Made by a program: the position numbers and the translations under genes. Of a stretch of 64,000 nt of DNA, positions 40,043 through 51,842 are shown piece by piece. The stretch covers positions 1 to 64,000 of the forward strand of contig JAPFBL010000573.1 in the NCBI GenBank assembly GCA_026182355.1, in the 5' to 3' direction. The notes under the pieces were generated by a model that was given only the letters and a program-made list of their open reading frames with translations, made no database searches and had not been told where the DNA came from. The stretch's first letter is position 1. Each line of letters opens with the position of its first letter. The stretch is from Hermatobates lingyangjiaoensis (lineage: Eukaryota > Arthropoda > Insecta > Hemiptera > Hermatobatidae).

Positions 40043-41453
40043 ATATAATCAGGAGTTGCATGTTTATGACCAAAATCCTCAAAATCCCTTTTGTGAATTT
40101 ATTTAATAAAGTTGTCTTTATATTTATTTACGATCCTGTGAAGAAGGATCACAGAATTGATAATATTTATTTTAATTTTACAAAAAATAATATAATGTTA
40201 TGTATTACTTGATAGTATAATATCGATGTTATTATTGGTGTGTACTTTAGGAAATCAGACAAACCTGGCAAAAAATGATGTTTAGAAGAATTATCACAAT
40301 ATGTACAAAATCAATTAATAATGTGACTATGCAAATGTAGGCAGGTAGTGCTTTGGAATTTCATGTCTTTAGGTATCTCCTATAACAAGTTATTTTTTTA
40401 AACTTAAAAACATTTAAATTCTTCATTAATATATCCATCATTATACTTTACAAACTATTATATAAAATAATTGAAAATAAAATAAAATAATTTGAATTTT
40501 AATAATTATATTATTGAGAAATATAATCTTAGAATAAAACATTTAAAAGGAATTGTATTTCCCTCCTAATAAACGTAGAATAAAGTTTATTTTATTTATA
40601 CATCTCATTTAATTTCATATATATTAAACTTTTATTTAATCTTATCAGTAATATTATAATATTTGTGAATTTAATTTAGAAGTAATATGAGGGAGATGTG
40701 TTCTATCTACTGGAGATATATGTTTGTAGTTTCTACTCGTTTCGCTAGATGGCAGTAGAGTGCCATTAAGGACTAGATATTTCTGTGAGGCAACAGGAAA
40801 GTTGAAGTTAATTCCTTCTTTTTCAATGTGATATTATTTATTTCCATTTTACAAAAATAATATAATGTTATTTATTATATGATAGTATATTATTGATGTT
40901 ATTTTCATGGATTATTGGAGTGTGACTTTGGGAAATCAGGCAAAGCTGGGCAAAAATTATGTTTGTAAAGAATTATCACAACATGTGCAAAGTCAATCAA
41001 TAATGTGATTATGCAAATGTAAACAGGAAGTGCTTTGGAATTTTAAAAAAAACACTACTCCATGTTGTTTTGGGAAAGAGCACAATGAGTAGATAGTACT
41101 TTCTGGAATGACTAAGGGGATCATTTGGGTATTAAAGAAAAAATAAAAAAGCTTATTTTCTGCCAATTCTATATTTGGAATTTCAAAATAAATTTAACTC
41201 CATGTTGTTTTGGGAAAGAGGACAAAGAGTAGATAGTAGTTTTTGGAATGACTAAGGAAGCTGCATTCAAACGCTTGGAGACAAAATTTCTGTCTGTCTT
41301 CTGAAACGAGAGGGAAATGTTAACCAGATATGAATAGCTAGTTTAGCTTTAAAAATGGGTCTTTTCATGCTTTGCAAATGCCCGTTTGGAGGTTGGAGTG
41401 TTGACAAAAGTAAGAAAAGATCATGCCCATTTCAAACTCAAAAGGTTATAGAA

Positions 41454-41927
41454 CGGGGGTGGACAACATCTGGCACGCATGCCAAACTTGGGACGCCGAT
41501 GACTTGTCTCTGACACGCAAGAGCACAGGTTACCCTTAGAACAGATGCAAGCACATGTTACTCTAAGCATAGAAAAAAAAGTCACTTTCCTTGGGGTAGA
41601 AGCTTTCATGCCATGATGGTATATGTACGTCCTGGTGGTGAAGAGGTTTAAGCTCTACGAAGCTAAAAAGGTCTCAAGAAAATCTTATCTGTTGTATTCT
41701 ATTAAAGTCACAAAAGATGAAAGTCTGTTGAAATGTACTTCTGAAGGTTAAATAAATTTTTTTTCTGTTTTTTTTTATACTATGTTTTACTCACTGAGGT
41801 AATTTATTATTTTTTCGTTTATAATGTTTTTAAGACATACCAAATATGTTCTAAAACAAAATGACTGGCACGTGGAAAAAGTTTGTGTCAGAGACTTGGC
41901 TGATTTTGGCAAGCACTGTCGAAAAGG
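41454..41927. mobile_element. hAT-type MITE in R copy 1 (right end lost)
   Basis: The left end 'cgggggtggacaacatctgg' matches the element at 52957. The last 13 bp or so of the right repeat are missing, but the target string 'ttatagaa' is still repeated (41446-41453 and 41928-41935). Confidence 0.75.
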
Positions 41928-41946
41928 TTATAGAACTATTTCTATC

Positions 41947-42366
41947 TCTCACGGGTAGTAACCCTACCATGAGGGAGTTTATTTTTCCTTTAACCTGTTC
42001 CCATATTGATTACAGGTTTACACAAAAGTTACATACAATTACAACTTAATTATTACATTATATAGTGTTAATTTACATGTTCTTATAATATATTCAATTA
42101 ATAATATATATATACACACATACACACGCATATATACATATATATACTTATACATATGTATATATGCGTGTGTATGTGTGTATATATATATTATTAATTG
42201 AATATATTATAAGAACATGTAAATTAACACTATATAATGTAATAATTAAGTTGTAAATGTATGTAACTTTTGTGTAAACCTGTAATCAATATGGGAACAG
42301 GTTAAAGGAAAAAGAAACTCCCTCATGATAGGGTTACTACCCGTGAGGAAAATAAAAAAAAAAAAA
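41947..42366. repeat. Perfect-type palindrome of retroposon tail P
   Basis: Left arm 41947-42152 and right arm 42153-42348 are near-identical inverted copies of P with no spacer; the centre is in 'cttatacatatgtata'. Only the right arm keeps poly(A) (42352-42364). The left arm abuts the R copy 1 end. Confidence 0.92.
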
Positions 42367-42667
42367 GGAACACATATAGCTCAAATAAATATTGGGCCTA
42401 TAGTGATACGACAAAATGACAATTAATTCTACAGTGGGAGCCTAAATTTTGCCTAATTCAATTATATTTAGAGTAGGGATTTTGAAATGTACTAATTTTC
42501 AAAGTTATTTCCGTAGGTATTTTAAACAAAGTTTAAACATATTCACTGATTTCCAGTATAAAATTTTCTAGTACTTCAGCTAAAAATACTTTTAAAAAAT
42601 AAATAATAATAATAAATTAAATAACCAAGCAAATAAATTTATTTATTTCTACATTATCTGAATTATT
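42366..42667 (-). repeat. SINE 3' half plus block T, copy 2
   Basis: Duplicate of about 36331-36640, joined directly to the P poly(A). Confidence 0.7.
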
Positions 42668-42945
42668 ACTTTACTATAAGTAAAGTATAGTGATCGTGAA
42701 AAAATTCGATCTCGAGATTTTGACGGAATTACATGTTTTGAGGTCCCAGAAGTCGTTTTATGAAGTTTTTTCGATGATGTCTGTGTGTGTGGGTAGGTGG
42801 GTGAGTGGGTGAGTGTGTTAGCATTACTTGTTACCACGCTACGGTCCAGAATCTTTTTGATATGTCCTTCAATCACTATCTGTACTAACTCAGGAATGAA
42901 AGACTAATAATCATATCCTTATATCAATATCCTTATGTCAATGTG
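42668..42945 (+). repeat. Repeat K, internally deleted copy
   Basis: The 5' 185 bp of K (from actttactataagtaaagt to tacggtccagaatctttt) is joined to K sequence from near the 3' end (gatatgtccttcaatcacta). About 1.6-1.7 kb is deleted compared with the copy at 45975. Confidence 0.75.
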
Positions 42946-43067
42946 AAAAAAAATCTATGGTCGAAATAACTGATTTATGAAAATTCCTTTCTGTTTCTGT
43001 ACATGTAAAATGTAATAAATAACCAAAATAGTAGTAGAAGTGGTAATTGTAAAACAATCATGTTGTA

Positions 43068-43105
43068 GCCCTGAAGATGACATAAATTTATATCGAAGCG
43101 TCGGC
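43068..43105 (+). ncRNA. Hammerhead-like core, family J (copy 1)
   Basis: GCC, CTGAAGA, extra T, GACATAAATTTATATC as an imperfect stem II, GAAGCGTC, GGC. Stem I is GCC/GGC. Confidence 0.5.
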
Positions 43106-45450
43106 AAAAGGACTAGTTTTAATCATTGGACCTCAAACCTCAAAAAAAATTACATCATATAAATATTGGGTCAAGAAAACAAATCATGAATATCTATATA
43201 TATAGTAATATAGTATAGTATATTATAATACTATAGTACTATAGTACTATATTGATTTGTGTATTAAAACAATAACACATACCTATATTTACACACAATA
43301 TGACAAATTAATTTAAAATACAGAATAATGTGTGCTCGTTATTTATCAAATAGTATATATAGTATAGTATATAATATAGTAATATATAATATATATATTG
43401 TATTATAGTCATTCGATATATTTCCTTAAAGAAAACAAGTAAAATAGTGTTTTATTTAAAGAGATTAAGTGAACCAATAAATGACGTAATTGAAATGAGT
43501 TGCTTGAGTGACGTCATGTGCTAGTCATGCACATCATGCACTGTGATTGGTCAGTCCAGAAAACGACTCTGTAGTGTTCTAATACATCCGCCATAATGAA
43601 ATATTATTCTCTGAAAAGAACAATATTCCTGAATATTAAACAAACCGTAAGTACCACCGTTTCTGCAACTATTTGTAGGTATATGTTTAACAATAAATTA
43701 GTTCAATAAGAATAATAATAAATAAATAATTAGATAACTATTTCTTTGTGATTATGTTTAACCAAATGGCTACTTCAGTTATAGGTTAGCGTCCTTTCTT
43801 TAAAAAAAATTATATTAAAATCAATAATACATACCTATATTTATACACAATGTGACAAATTAATTAAAAATACAGAATAATGTGTTCGTTATTTATCAAA
43901 ATGTCAAACAAATATCCTACCAGAAATAAATTATTGAAATAATTAGAATTTCATTATAAATTATTAAAGTTTAATGGAATATATTACTTTCTAATATTAT
44001 GTGTAACTCTTACAGTTTGAATTCAATAATAGTTATCATTGTTTTTATGATTATAGTTGTTTCATGTTTAATACAATTAACTATTTCAATTCAGTTATTA
44101 GTTTTAATTTTGTTTTACAATGTAATGATGTATCATTTAACGTTCATTTTACTAATTACTGGCATATTCTTTTAATTAATAAATGAAAATCATTCTTTAT
44201 AATCATATAATGGAAAATTACGTTAACTAAAACTGATTTAGAAAAAATACGAGAACATAATACAAGACTAAAACCATGGCTACAATAACCTTGTCCATAG
44301 AACAAGCTCAGCATTTTACAACTTCCAATATTAATTTAACATCCATTTCTTTTACCTGTATTATAATTGTTTACCAATTGAAATCATTATGAAGCAATGA
44401 AAAGAGTTGGGTAACTGTAAACTTACTTTTGGTTCATTCTTTCTTATCATATAGTTGTTAAGTTCATTGAAAATTTTTAATATTTTGAAACTGTAGTTTC
44501 TATATATAGTCATATTTATAATTTTGACATTATGAATTGTTTATTATTAAAAATTATATCAACACTAAATGATAGGTTGAGCACTTTAAATGTTCATTAC
44601 TTGTTCAATCTCTTATAATGTCATATTTCTTCCTATTGGTAGATTAATTAAGTTATTTACTAATTTCATACTAATTCCTCTTGCTAAAAACCTCAATAGT
44701 TCAATTCAACATTCATATATTGTATTTAATTTCAACTAATTTACTCTGTTCTTTTCTAACTTCCAATATAAATTTAATATCCATTTGAATTTAATATTAA
44801 TTTAATACTTGTATTATATTGTTCACCAATTGAAATCTTTATGTAGAAAAGAAAAGATTTGGGCAATTGTAAACTTACTTTTGGTTCATTCTGCATTATC
44901 ACATATTTTTTTTTCATACTTTGAAACTGTAGTTTCTATATATGATCAATCATATTAATAATTTTGATATTATGAAATGTTTATTATTAAAAATTATATC
45001 AACACAATTATATAAAAACTATTTAAGTATCTATGAAATTAGTTTTTAAATGTGTTTAAACTAAATTTAATCCTATATCATGTTTATTAAAGAAGTAATT
45101 TGCCAAATTTCTCTAATTTCTAGACTTTTTAACACTTTATTTTGATTATTTGAGCATTTGTTTTAATGAAAATAATGAATTTTTTAAAGGTAATTCAGCA
45201 AAAAGAAACTTTATTTATGGTAATAATTTCCTTTTAAAATTATTAAAATTGGATTTGTTTTACTTTAGTAATTACCGAATAAACTTCAAGATGTTTAAAA
45301 CATTTTTCTTAACTTACTTCAGTATATTTGTTTGTGATATATATTTTATATCAAAGAAATATATATCACAAAGAATAGATTAAGATATATGGTTGTGATT
45401 TTTGTTTTAGAATATTCATGTTTGTGATATATTTATAGATCACTGAGTTG
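43106..45450. other. AT-rich sequence with local duplications
   Basis: No gene recognised. About 80 bp at 43267 (acacatacctatatttacac) recurs at 43828. About 250 bp at 44316-44564 recurs at 44758-45007 (acttccaatat, accaattgaaatc, cttacttttggttcattct, tgaaactgtagtttctatat). 77-residue frame 45150-45383 is K/N/F-rich and unlikely to be real. Confidence 0.6.
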
Positions 45451-45560
45451 TTACCAGTCTTCAGAGTGATTCACATCTATTTTCCTGATGACGAAGCCAT
45501 CAAAATATAGCAGTGAGTTTCTGTTTCATTTCTGTGTGTTCTTTTTTGTGAATATAGTTT
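45440..45560 (+). repeat. PLE terminal repeat, family E (copy 4)
   Basis: A plus-strand E unit without an obvious partner. Confidence 0.55.
45485..45510 (+). ncRNA. Hammerhead-like core, family E (copy 4)
   Basis: CTGATGA, extra C, GA..TC weak stem II (GAAGCCATC), AAAATATAG. Confidence 0.45.
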
Positions 45561-45970
45561 ACATATATGTATTAATAGTTGGATTTTTATTAAATGTCAT
45601 TTTTCGTTTTGGTTCTTTTGTTGTTGGCTTTGAAAAAGGTTTAGTTTGAAAAGGAACTTGAAAGGATATGGGGAGAAACATACTTTATTTATTTAAATAA
45701 GAAATTAATACCAGATCTGTGTTTTTGTTTGAATACCACATTTAGTTGTGTTTAAGCAAAACTAAAGTTTGTTTACATATGAAAAGGATGAACATTCCAT
45801 ATCAGTTGCATTTAATTTTTCAATAAATATTAAATATGGCTCCTGACTTTACTTCACTATTCAATTTTGCCTTACTGAAATTTGAGGTTGACAACCTTCT
45901 GTTGTAGAAGAATACATGAGGGTTTTCCTATTTTCTAATACAGGCTGTTTAATGTCGTTTTATTATCAAT
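45561..45970. other. Unassigned sequence
   Basis: Nothing recognised. Confidence 0.35.
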
Positions 45971-45974
45971 TTTT

Positions 45975-48017
45975 ACTTTACTATAAATAAAGTATAGTGA
46001 TTATGAAAAATTTGATCTTGAGGTTTTGACAGAATTACATGTTTTGAGGTCCCAGAGGTTGTTTTATGAAGTTTTTTGATGATGTCTTTGTGTGGGTGGG
46101 TGGGTGAGTGTGTTAGCATTGCTTATTACCATGCTACGGTCCAGAATCTTTAATGGATCAAGTTGATATTTTACACAAAAATGGGCCCTATCATAGTATA
46201 GATGATCCCTATTGTTTGGGAAGAATTATGCATGACGGGAAAGTCACTTTTTTTGCCAAAAACCTATTTATAGACAACATTTTTTCTCCTAAACTCCTAA
46301 CTTTAGAGTTTTGAAATGTTGGCACTATCTTTGAGGTTACAAATGCAATAAAAGAAAAATATTCAAAATTTAAAAAAAACTGCAAATATTTTTTTTCAAT
46401 AAAATGTAAAAATTAGAACTTCAATTCAATATCAAAGCTTAAGAGAGCCATACAAGCCATGCCGTATGACCGATCAAAATCAAACAATACCTCAAAATAG
46501 ATCATTGTATGGAGAATGAAATGAGATATTTGTTTTTAAAATTACATTCGCCTAAGGGGCGTTAAAGTACGATTTCTGTTTTGAGAAAATGTTTTTTTAA
46601 CGTTAAACGGCTCATTAAGAAACCATGAAAATTTTACCAAAAACGGAACAAAAAATTAGTAATTTAGAAAAAAAATCATGAAAGTTCAATCATGGCAAAG
46701 TGCAATAAAGCTATAAAAACTATTTGTTTAACCCAGACTAATGGCACCTGCTATACTTGTCGAATTTTTGATATTTTTTTACATTGTTTACGTTGACTTA
46801 GAATTTTTTTGAGTGAATTGACCGAAATAATATAATGTTTATAGATATAATGAAAATTTTGAAATGATTTAACGACTTATATGTGATATAAAAAGAATAT
46901 AATTCTTATATGTAAAAATTCAACGACAATAGAGCATATTAAACATATAATTTCTGATTCTTTTCATGGTATGATGAGTTTGTCTAACAAAATGTTCTAA
47001 TCGATCTGCATGTTGCAACATTCTACAAGGATTAATATCAGATGCTGATTTTTTTATGTTTATGAATGACATTATTTTTGGTTAATACTGAAGTTTGTGG
47101 AATGAACTTTTTCATCCTGTAAGAGACCTTCTATGTTTTCGACTAATATCCATTTTTTTCACTATTCTTGTCTAATAGTTCATACCATTATACTTACAAA
47201 TTTCAAGCTTCCAGCTTTTAAATTTAAAATTGTACAGAAAAGTCGGCTTCGAACTTGATTTGAGAATACAAAAGTCGCTATTTACCAACATATTTTTTCT
47301 CAATATACATTTACAGCAAAGTGTAGAGTACAGCACGTGAGAAAAAATAACATTCGCTCAGAGTAAATTGGATTTTTATAATTTTTGACTAAGGGAAAGA
47401 AAAGTGAGTTTTTAAAAAACTCTAGCATGCCATAACATTTCCAGTATAATAATTTGATAAAAGACTAAAAATGTAGAACATTATTCAGAATTAAAAAAAA
47501 TTCTTTTAATAATAATAAATGAAATTAACCTACATCTTAAATTAAAAATTATCTTAAAACGTTATTTTTTCTTACATATTTTTGACATTTCAGACAAAAA
47601 ATTTGTAGTGCGTTTTTAATATACTTAAAATATTTTTAATTTCTAAATGGGAAAATTTGTCTTAAGTATTAAATGTAGAAAGAAGGAGGTCAGATAAACT
47701 ATGTAAGTGATCCACTGGCTATTGGAGCAAAAGCCATGCTTTCTTGTAGGAAATTATTTCGTACAAGCAAATTTTTAATTTACTTTTTATAATGTTATTA
47801 CTGCTGTAGTTATACTAATGATTGTATAACTGTTAATTGTGTGACATACAAAAAAAGTGGATCAATCACTATCTGTACTACTTCAGGAATGAAAGACTAA
47901 TAAACATCTCCCTTTTAGACGATTATATTATGCTTAAATGAGACATTATATATTATATACCCAAGAAGTTTGATATTAAGTTTACTTATAGTAAAGTTGA
48001 GTGTAGGCCACTCCAGA
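45975..48017 (+). repeat. Repeat K, full-length copy (2043 bp)
   Basis: It starts with 'actttactataaataaagt' and ends with 'acttatagtaaagttgag', tgtaggcc and actccaga. Both ends carry the near-palindrome ACTTTAC-tataa-GTAAAGT, so they act as inverted repeats and can each fold. It aligns throughout with 55066-57106. No frame longer than about 70 codons is conserved, so it is non-autonomous or non-coding. No target duplication could be confirmed and the superfamily is unknown. Confidence 0.82.
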
Positions 48018-48235
48018 TTTTTTTACATTGTTTACATTGACTTAGAAATTTTTTGAAACCACTGAGATAAAATTGATATTTATAAAGGAACAATTAAATT
48101 GTTTAATGACTTATATGAGATGTAAGAGGAATAATATTGTGCAGGAAAATGATAACACTCACTCAGTAAAAATTCATATATATGTTATTTGACAAAGAGG
48201 AAGGAAAATAATCTTATTAACTAACTAATCTTATG
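48018..48235 (+). repeat. Repeat K, internal fragment abutting the full copy
   Basis: 'acattgtttacattgactta' through 'gagatgtaagaggaataata' repeats K sequence found about 1.2 kb upstream, then skips to 'aaaatgataacactcactca'. This is a tandem K remnant. Confidence 0.65.
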
Positions 48236-48253
48236 TATCTTATGTAACTAAGA

Positions 48254-48372
48254 AGCCAAAAGTTACATATGACCAAAGGTACATATGATGAGAGTTACAT
48301 ATGACGAAAGTTACATGTGACGAAAGTTACTTATGACGAAATTTACATATGACGAAAGTTACATATGTAATA
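48254..48372 (+). repeat. 16-bp tandem repeat
   Basis: About seven variants of 'agttacatatgacgaa' in a row. Confidence 0.82.
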
Positions 48373-48653
48373 TGTAACTAATATTACATATTAGTAATAT
48401 GTAATAAAATTACTTATTACTAAAGTAAATTTGTAGACACATATTCATGACAAGTTTCCTATTTATATCTTTTTATCCTGTCTCTACCTTTTATTTACCA
48501 TTACAGTTGTATTATAATTATTTAGTTGATTTTTTCTGTATTGTTATTTATGATTAATTCATTTTGCTTTTTATTTCTTATCACAATTAATTATTTTAAT
48601 GTATATATTCTTTATATATTTTAGGATACTTTATTTTACACTTATCTCCTTTC

Positions 48654-48654
<1 letters not shown>

Positions 48655-48707
<53 letters not shown>
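48655..48707. repeat. (TA)n microsatellite at PLE 3' end
   Basis: TA run at the outer end of the minus-strand PLE that follows. Confidence 0.9.
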
Positions 48708-48712
<5 letters not shown>

Positions 48713-48757
48713 GAATTTAAAAAAGAACACATAGAAAGGAAACCACTGAACTCACTA

Positions 48758-48783
48758 CTATATTTCGATGTCCTCGTCTTCAG
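48758..48783 (-). ncRNA. Hammerhead-like core, family E (copy 5), 3' of a PLE frame
   Basis: CTGAAGA, extra C, GAGGACATC as a weak stem II, GAAATATAG. It lies about 210 bp after the GIY-YIG stop codon on the same strand, which ties family E to PLEs. Confidence 0.55.
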
Positions 48784-48989
48784 GAAAAGAAGTGAATCGC
48801 TCCAAAGGCTGATAACGACTGACTTGGTGTTCGAACTGAAGCACTCAAACAGTGTAGCCAACTTTCGGAGGAAAGGTAGACAGGGAAGATAAAGAAATAA
48901 AAGCCAAATAAAAATTAAAAAAGAAAACATTTAACTAAAATAAAATTAAAAGCTGATAACAACTTTAAAAAAAAAAAAAAAAAAAAAAA

Positions 48990-49706
48990 TCAACGATTGA
49001 GGTTAAGCCCAGGAGCCGATCTACCGCCCAGAAGACTAATAAGTGCTTCTTCAGAAGCTCTCAGAGTAACTTTCGAATTAGTCTGATCAATCTGCCTCAG
49101 GACCTGTACACGGAAACAGTCACTAAAACTGAGTCCGTGAGAACTGGCATGAGTAGTAACGGGAAGGTCACTGCGTTTGCCAACGGATGACTTGTGATTA
49201 TTCATACGCAGGCTTAGCTTGGTGGAAGCCAAACCCACATAAAAAGAATCACACTGGGTGCAATCCAAACGGTAAACGCAGTTACCAGAGGTACAAGAGG
49301 TCTTGTGAGAGATAGGGTAGGTGCGTTTACTATGGACAGAGGTAAAGGAAGGAACAGGATTGATGATAGGACAAGTAAGACATCCACGACGTCCACATTG
49401 AACCATACCACCAGCAGTTTTTGGAGGCTTAGGAGAAGAGATGTGAGAGAAGATAGATTGAAGATTAGCAGGTTTGCGATAGGAAATGGAAGGTGCCTCA
49501 CTAAAGACTGAAGAAGTACAGGAGGAAGAAGAAAGTATAGGGAAAAACTCCCTGACAACTGCACCCAGCCTATGAGAACCAGGAAAATAAGTGGTGATGA
49601 GGAAATTAGAGTCACTGCGATCCCTCCTAGGACCTGAATTATGATGAACGTCTGCAGGGACTATACGGTTGTTGATGAAATTAGAAGGATATCCTCGGTC
49701 AGAAAT

Positions 49707-49712
<6 letters not shown>
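48990..49712 (-). pseudogene. PLE protein C-terminal half: linker, Cys knuckle and GIY-YIG
   Basis: After a TA-derived start, the frame reads GYPSNFINNRI (the very end of the reverse transcriptase region), then a linker, MVQCGRRGCLTCPI (a C-x4-C-x2-C knuckle typical before the PLE endonuclease), then CVYRLDCTQCDSFYVGLAS, LSLRMNNHKSSV and LRASEEALISLL...APGLNLNR, stop near 48990. About 235 residues are intact without frameshift. Catalytic features of GIY-YIG (both Y strands, R, H, E) are present. The domain normally nicks target DNA to prime reverse transcription. It is about 60 per cent like the fragment at 20680 by eye. Confidence 0.88.
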
Positions 49713-49738
<26 letters not shown>

Positions 49739-49754
49739 CGCGAGTATTTCGCAC

Positions 49755-49860
49755 TTCTTTCCGATGACGACGGATGTCAAAATATTGAAGTGAGTTCTGT
49801 AGTGTCTTTTTGTGCTGTTTCCTATGTGTTAAAAGTTTATATATATATAAACTTTTTTAT
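49755..49860 (+). repeat. PLE terminal repeat, family E (copy 6)
   Basis: A plus-strand E unit adjoining the truncated 5' side of the PLE. Confidence 0.55.
49761..49787 (+). ncRNA. Hammerhead-like core, family E (copy 6)
   Basis: CCGATGA, extra C, GAC/GTC stem II, AAAATATTG. Confidence 0.48.
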
Positions 49861-50195
49861 ATGTTAGGTTATAGACCCCTGTTTCGCTACTATGAACTTA
49901 TCAAACTCTGGTATTCTCCCCCCTTGGTCATCTCATTGACCCGATCGTCCATACTATTGATAACATACAGAACCTGCAGAGTTAAAAGTTAATTGTTTTC
50001 GTTAAGTTCATGATTTTAGGCCAAAAATAAAAGAAAGAGAAATATAGGTTACGAACTTAAAAACTATCACTTAATAGGTATATCATCGGCGTTTCTCCAA
50101 GACTTCAAAAGCTAACCACATCGGTGTGTTGATTCTGTAACAATGATCTACAACAAAGCATCCTTTAAAAACCAAAATATCAGATTAAAATAGAA
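49861..50195. other. Unassigned sequence
   Basis: Nothing recognised. Confidence 0.35.
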
Positions 50196-50199
50196 AAAA

Positions 50200-50827
50200 A
50201 AGCTGTAATGAAAAAAATAGAAGAAAAGATGGGAAATGTTTTAAGAAGCCATAAAATTCCCAGTATAATAATTCCGTAAAAAACCAAAAATGTAAAAGAT
50301 AATTCAAAATTGAAATCTTTCGTTTAGAGATTAATAAATGTAATTATCGTACATCTTTAATTATAAATCACCTTAAAACAACATTTTCTTCGCTGTTTAT
50401 GATGTTTTTCAGAGAAAAAAAGGGTATTTTCCTGTTTTAAATTTGAAAATTTTACTTTAATATTCAATGTAGAAGGATGTCAAGTAAACGATGTAAGAAG
50501 AAATCCACTGGATATTTGAACAAAAGCCATGTTCTCTTGTAGGAGAATATTTCGTATCAAGAAATGTTCACATTGGTTTTTCAAAAATGTTATTACTGCT
50601 GTAGTTATACTAATGAAATTATTTGCATCAGCTGTGTGATGTACAAAAATAAGCATATATAGTGATATGTCCTTCAATCACTATCTTTACTACCTCAGGA
50701 ATGAAAGACTAATAATCATATCCCATTTAGATGTTTACGTTATGCTTAAATGAGACATTATGTGTTATATACTCAAAGAATTTGCTATTAAGTTACTTAT
50801 AGTAAAGTTGAGTGTAGGCCACTCCAC
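50200..50827 (+). repeat. Repeat K, 3' third
   Basis: Matches K from 'gaagccataaaatt' to the 3' end 'actccaca'. It abuts the start of R copy 2. Confidence 0.75.
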
Positions 50828-51032
50828 ATTTTTTTTAAATTACAATAAAAAATATGACTAAACATGGAATAGGTGATTAAGATGTCGATTATGAAGCCTT
50901 ATTAAGAAGCAAGGCTTCTTAAACAACTTTATTTAATAAAATATTGATACATCTTCTCGACCACTGATATTTCAAATTCACAGATGGGGTTCTTGAGGAT
51001 TTTGGTCATAAACATACAACTCCTTATAATAA

Positions 51033-51071
51033 GCCGAAATTTCGCCAAAAGTTGTTTGGCATTTTCAAAGC
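51033..51071 (-). ncRNA. Hammerhead-like core, family G (copy 5)
   Basis: TTGAAAA, extra T, GCCAAA/TTTGGC stem II, GAAATTTC, GGC on the minus strand. Stem I GC/GGC is partial. Confidence 0.42.
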
Positions 51072-51409
51072 TAAAAAACAAATTTATTAACGACATAAGT
51101 AAAACAAGATAAATACATCCACGGATACAGAGCACTCTGTAAAGGTGTCCTTCCAGAATTAGTTTTGTAATAGTGTTGCTTATCTGTTTGGAAATTGGGT
51201 TTTGGTGTTCTAAATAATTAATAATAAGGAATTAGGTTTAAACAACAAATGTGTTTTTTTAAATAATGCACTAGTTATTTTATTATCCATTTGTGGTTCT
51301 CATGTTACTGAATTTTTTGTTTGTTTGGTTTGTTTTCTGTTGGTTGGTATCCGTGGATGTACGAGTATTTATCTTGCTTTACTTATGTCGTTAATAAATT
51401 GTTTTTTTA

Positions 51410-51448
51410 GCCTTGAAAATTCCAAACAACTTTTGGCGAACCGTCGGC
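51410..51448 (+). ncRNA. Hammerhead-like core, family G (copy 6)
   Basis: GCC, TTGAAAA, stem II TCCAAA/TTTGGC, GAACCGTC, GGC. Confidence 0.42.
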
Positions 51449-51842
51449 ATATAATCAGGAGTTGCATGTTTATGACCAAAATCCTCAAAATCCCTTTTGT
51501 GAATTTATTTAATAAAGTTGTCTTTATAGTTCTTCACGATCTTCTTAAGAAAGATCATAGGATTGATAATATTTATTTTAATTTTACAAAAAATAATATA
51601 ATGTTATGTATTACATGATAGTATAATATCGATTTATTATTGGTGTGTACTTTAGGAAATCAGGGAAACCTGGCCAAAAATGATGTTTAAAAGAATTATC
51701 TGAGAATTATCACAATCTGTACAAAATCAATCAATAATGTGACTATACAAATGATCACAGGTAGTGCTTTGAAATTTCAAGCCTTTAGGTATCTGCTATA
51801 ACAAGTTATTTTTTTCAAACTTAAAAAAAAAATTAAAAAGTT

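Larger units (their letters stand above)
39555..40105. repeat. Family G inverted pair inside R (copy 3)
   Basis: Minus arm 39555-39725 and plus arm 39940-40105, each with a core. The spacer includes 'ctctgtaaaggtatccttcc'. Confidence 0.82.
39420..41946. repeat. Repeat R, copy 1 (about 2.5 kb)
   Basis: It matches 50838-53470 from 'tttttaaattacaataaaa' to 'atagaactatttctatct', including a hairpin (gaagccttattaagaag), the family G inverted pair, 'gatggcagtagagtgccatt' and a hAT insertion at the equivalent site. There is no long open frame. Copy 2 has an additional 0.3-kb inverted piece. Confidence 0.85.
48708..49715 (-). mobile_element. Penelope-like element, 5'-truncated
   Basis: Read on the minus strand: a coding remnant (about 49712 to 48990), a homopolymer (48966-48989), 3' sequence, a family E ribozyme core (48758-48783) and a (TA)n end. 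The reverse transcriptase is missing and the 5' side stops at another TA run (49715-49738). It then meets a plus-strand family E unit. Confidence 0.8.
50985..51505. repeat. Family G inverted pair inside R copy 2
   Basis: Minus arm about 50985-51125 and plus arm about 51340-51505, as in R copy 1. Confidence 0.82.

Noticed and set aside
49214..49615. 133-codon Leu/Ser-rich minus frame resembling a membrane protein
   Set aside because: It is an alternative frame of the PLE linker and GIY-YIG coding sequence.
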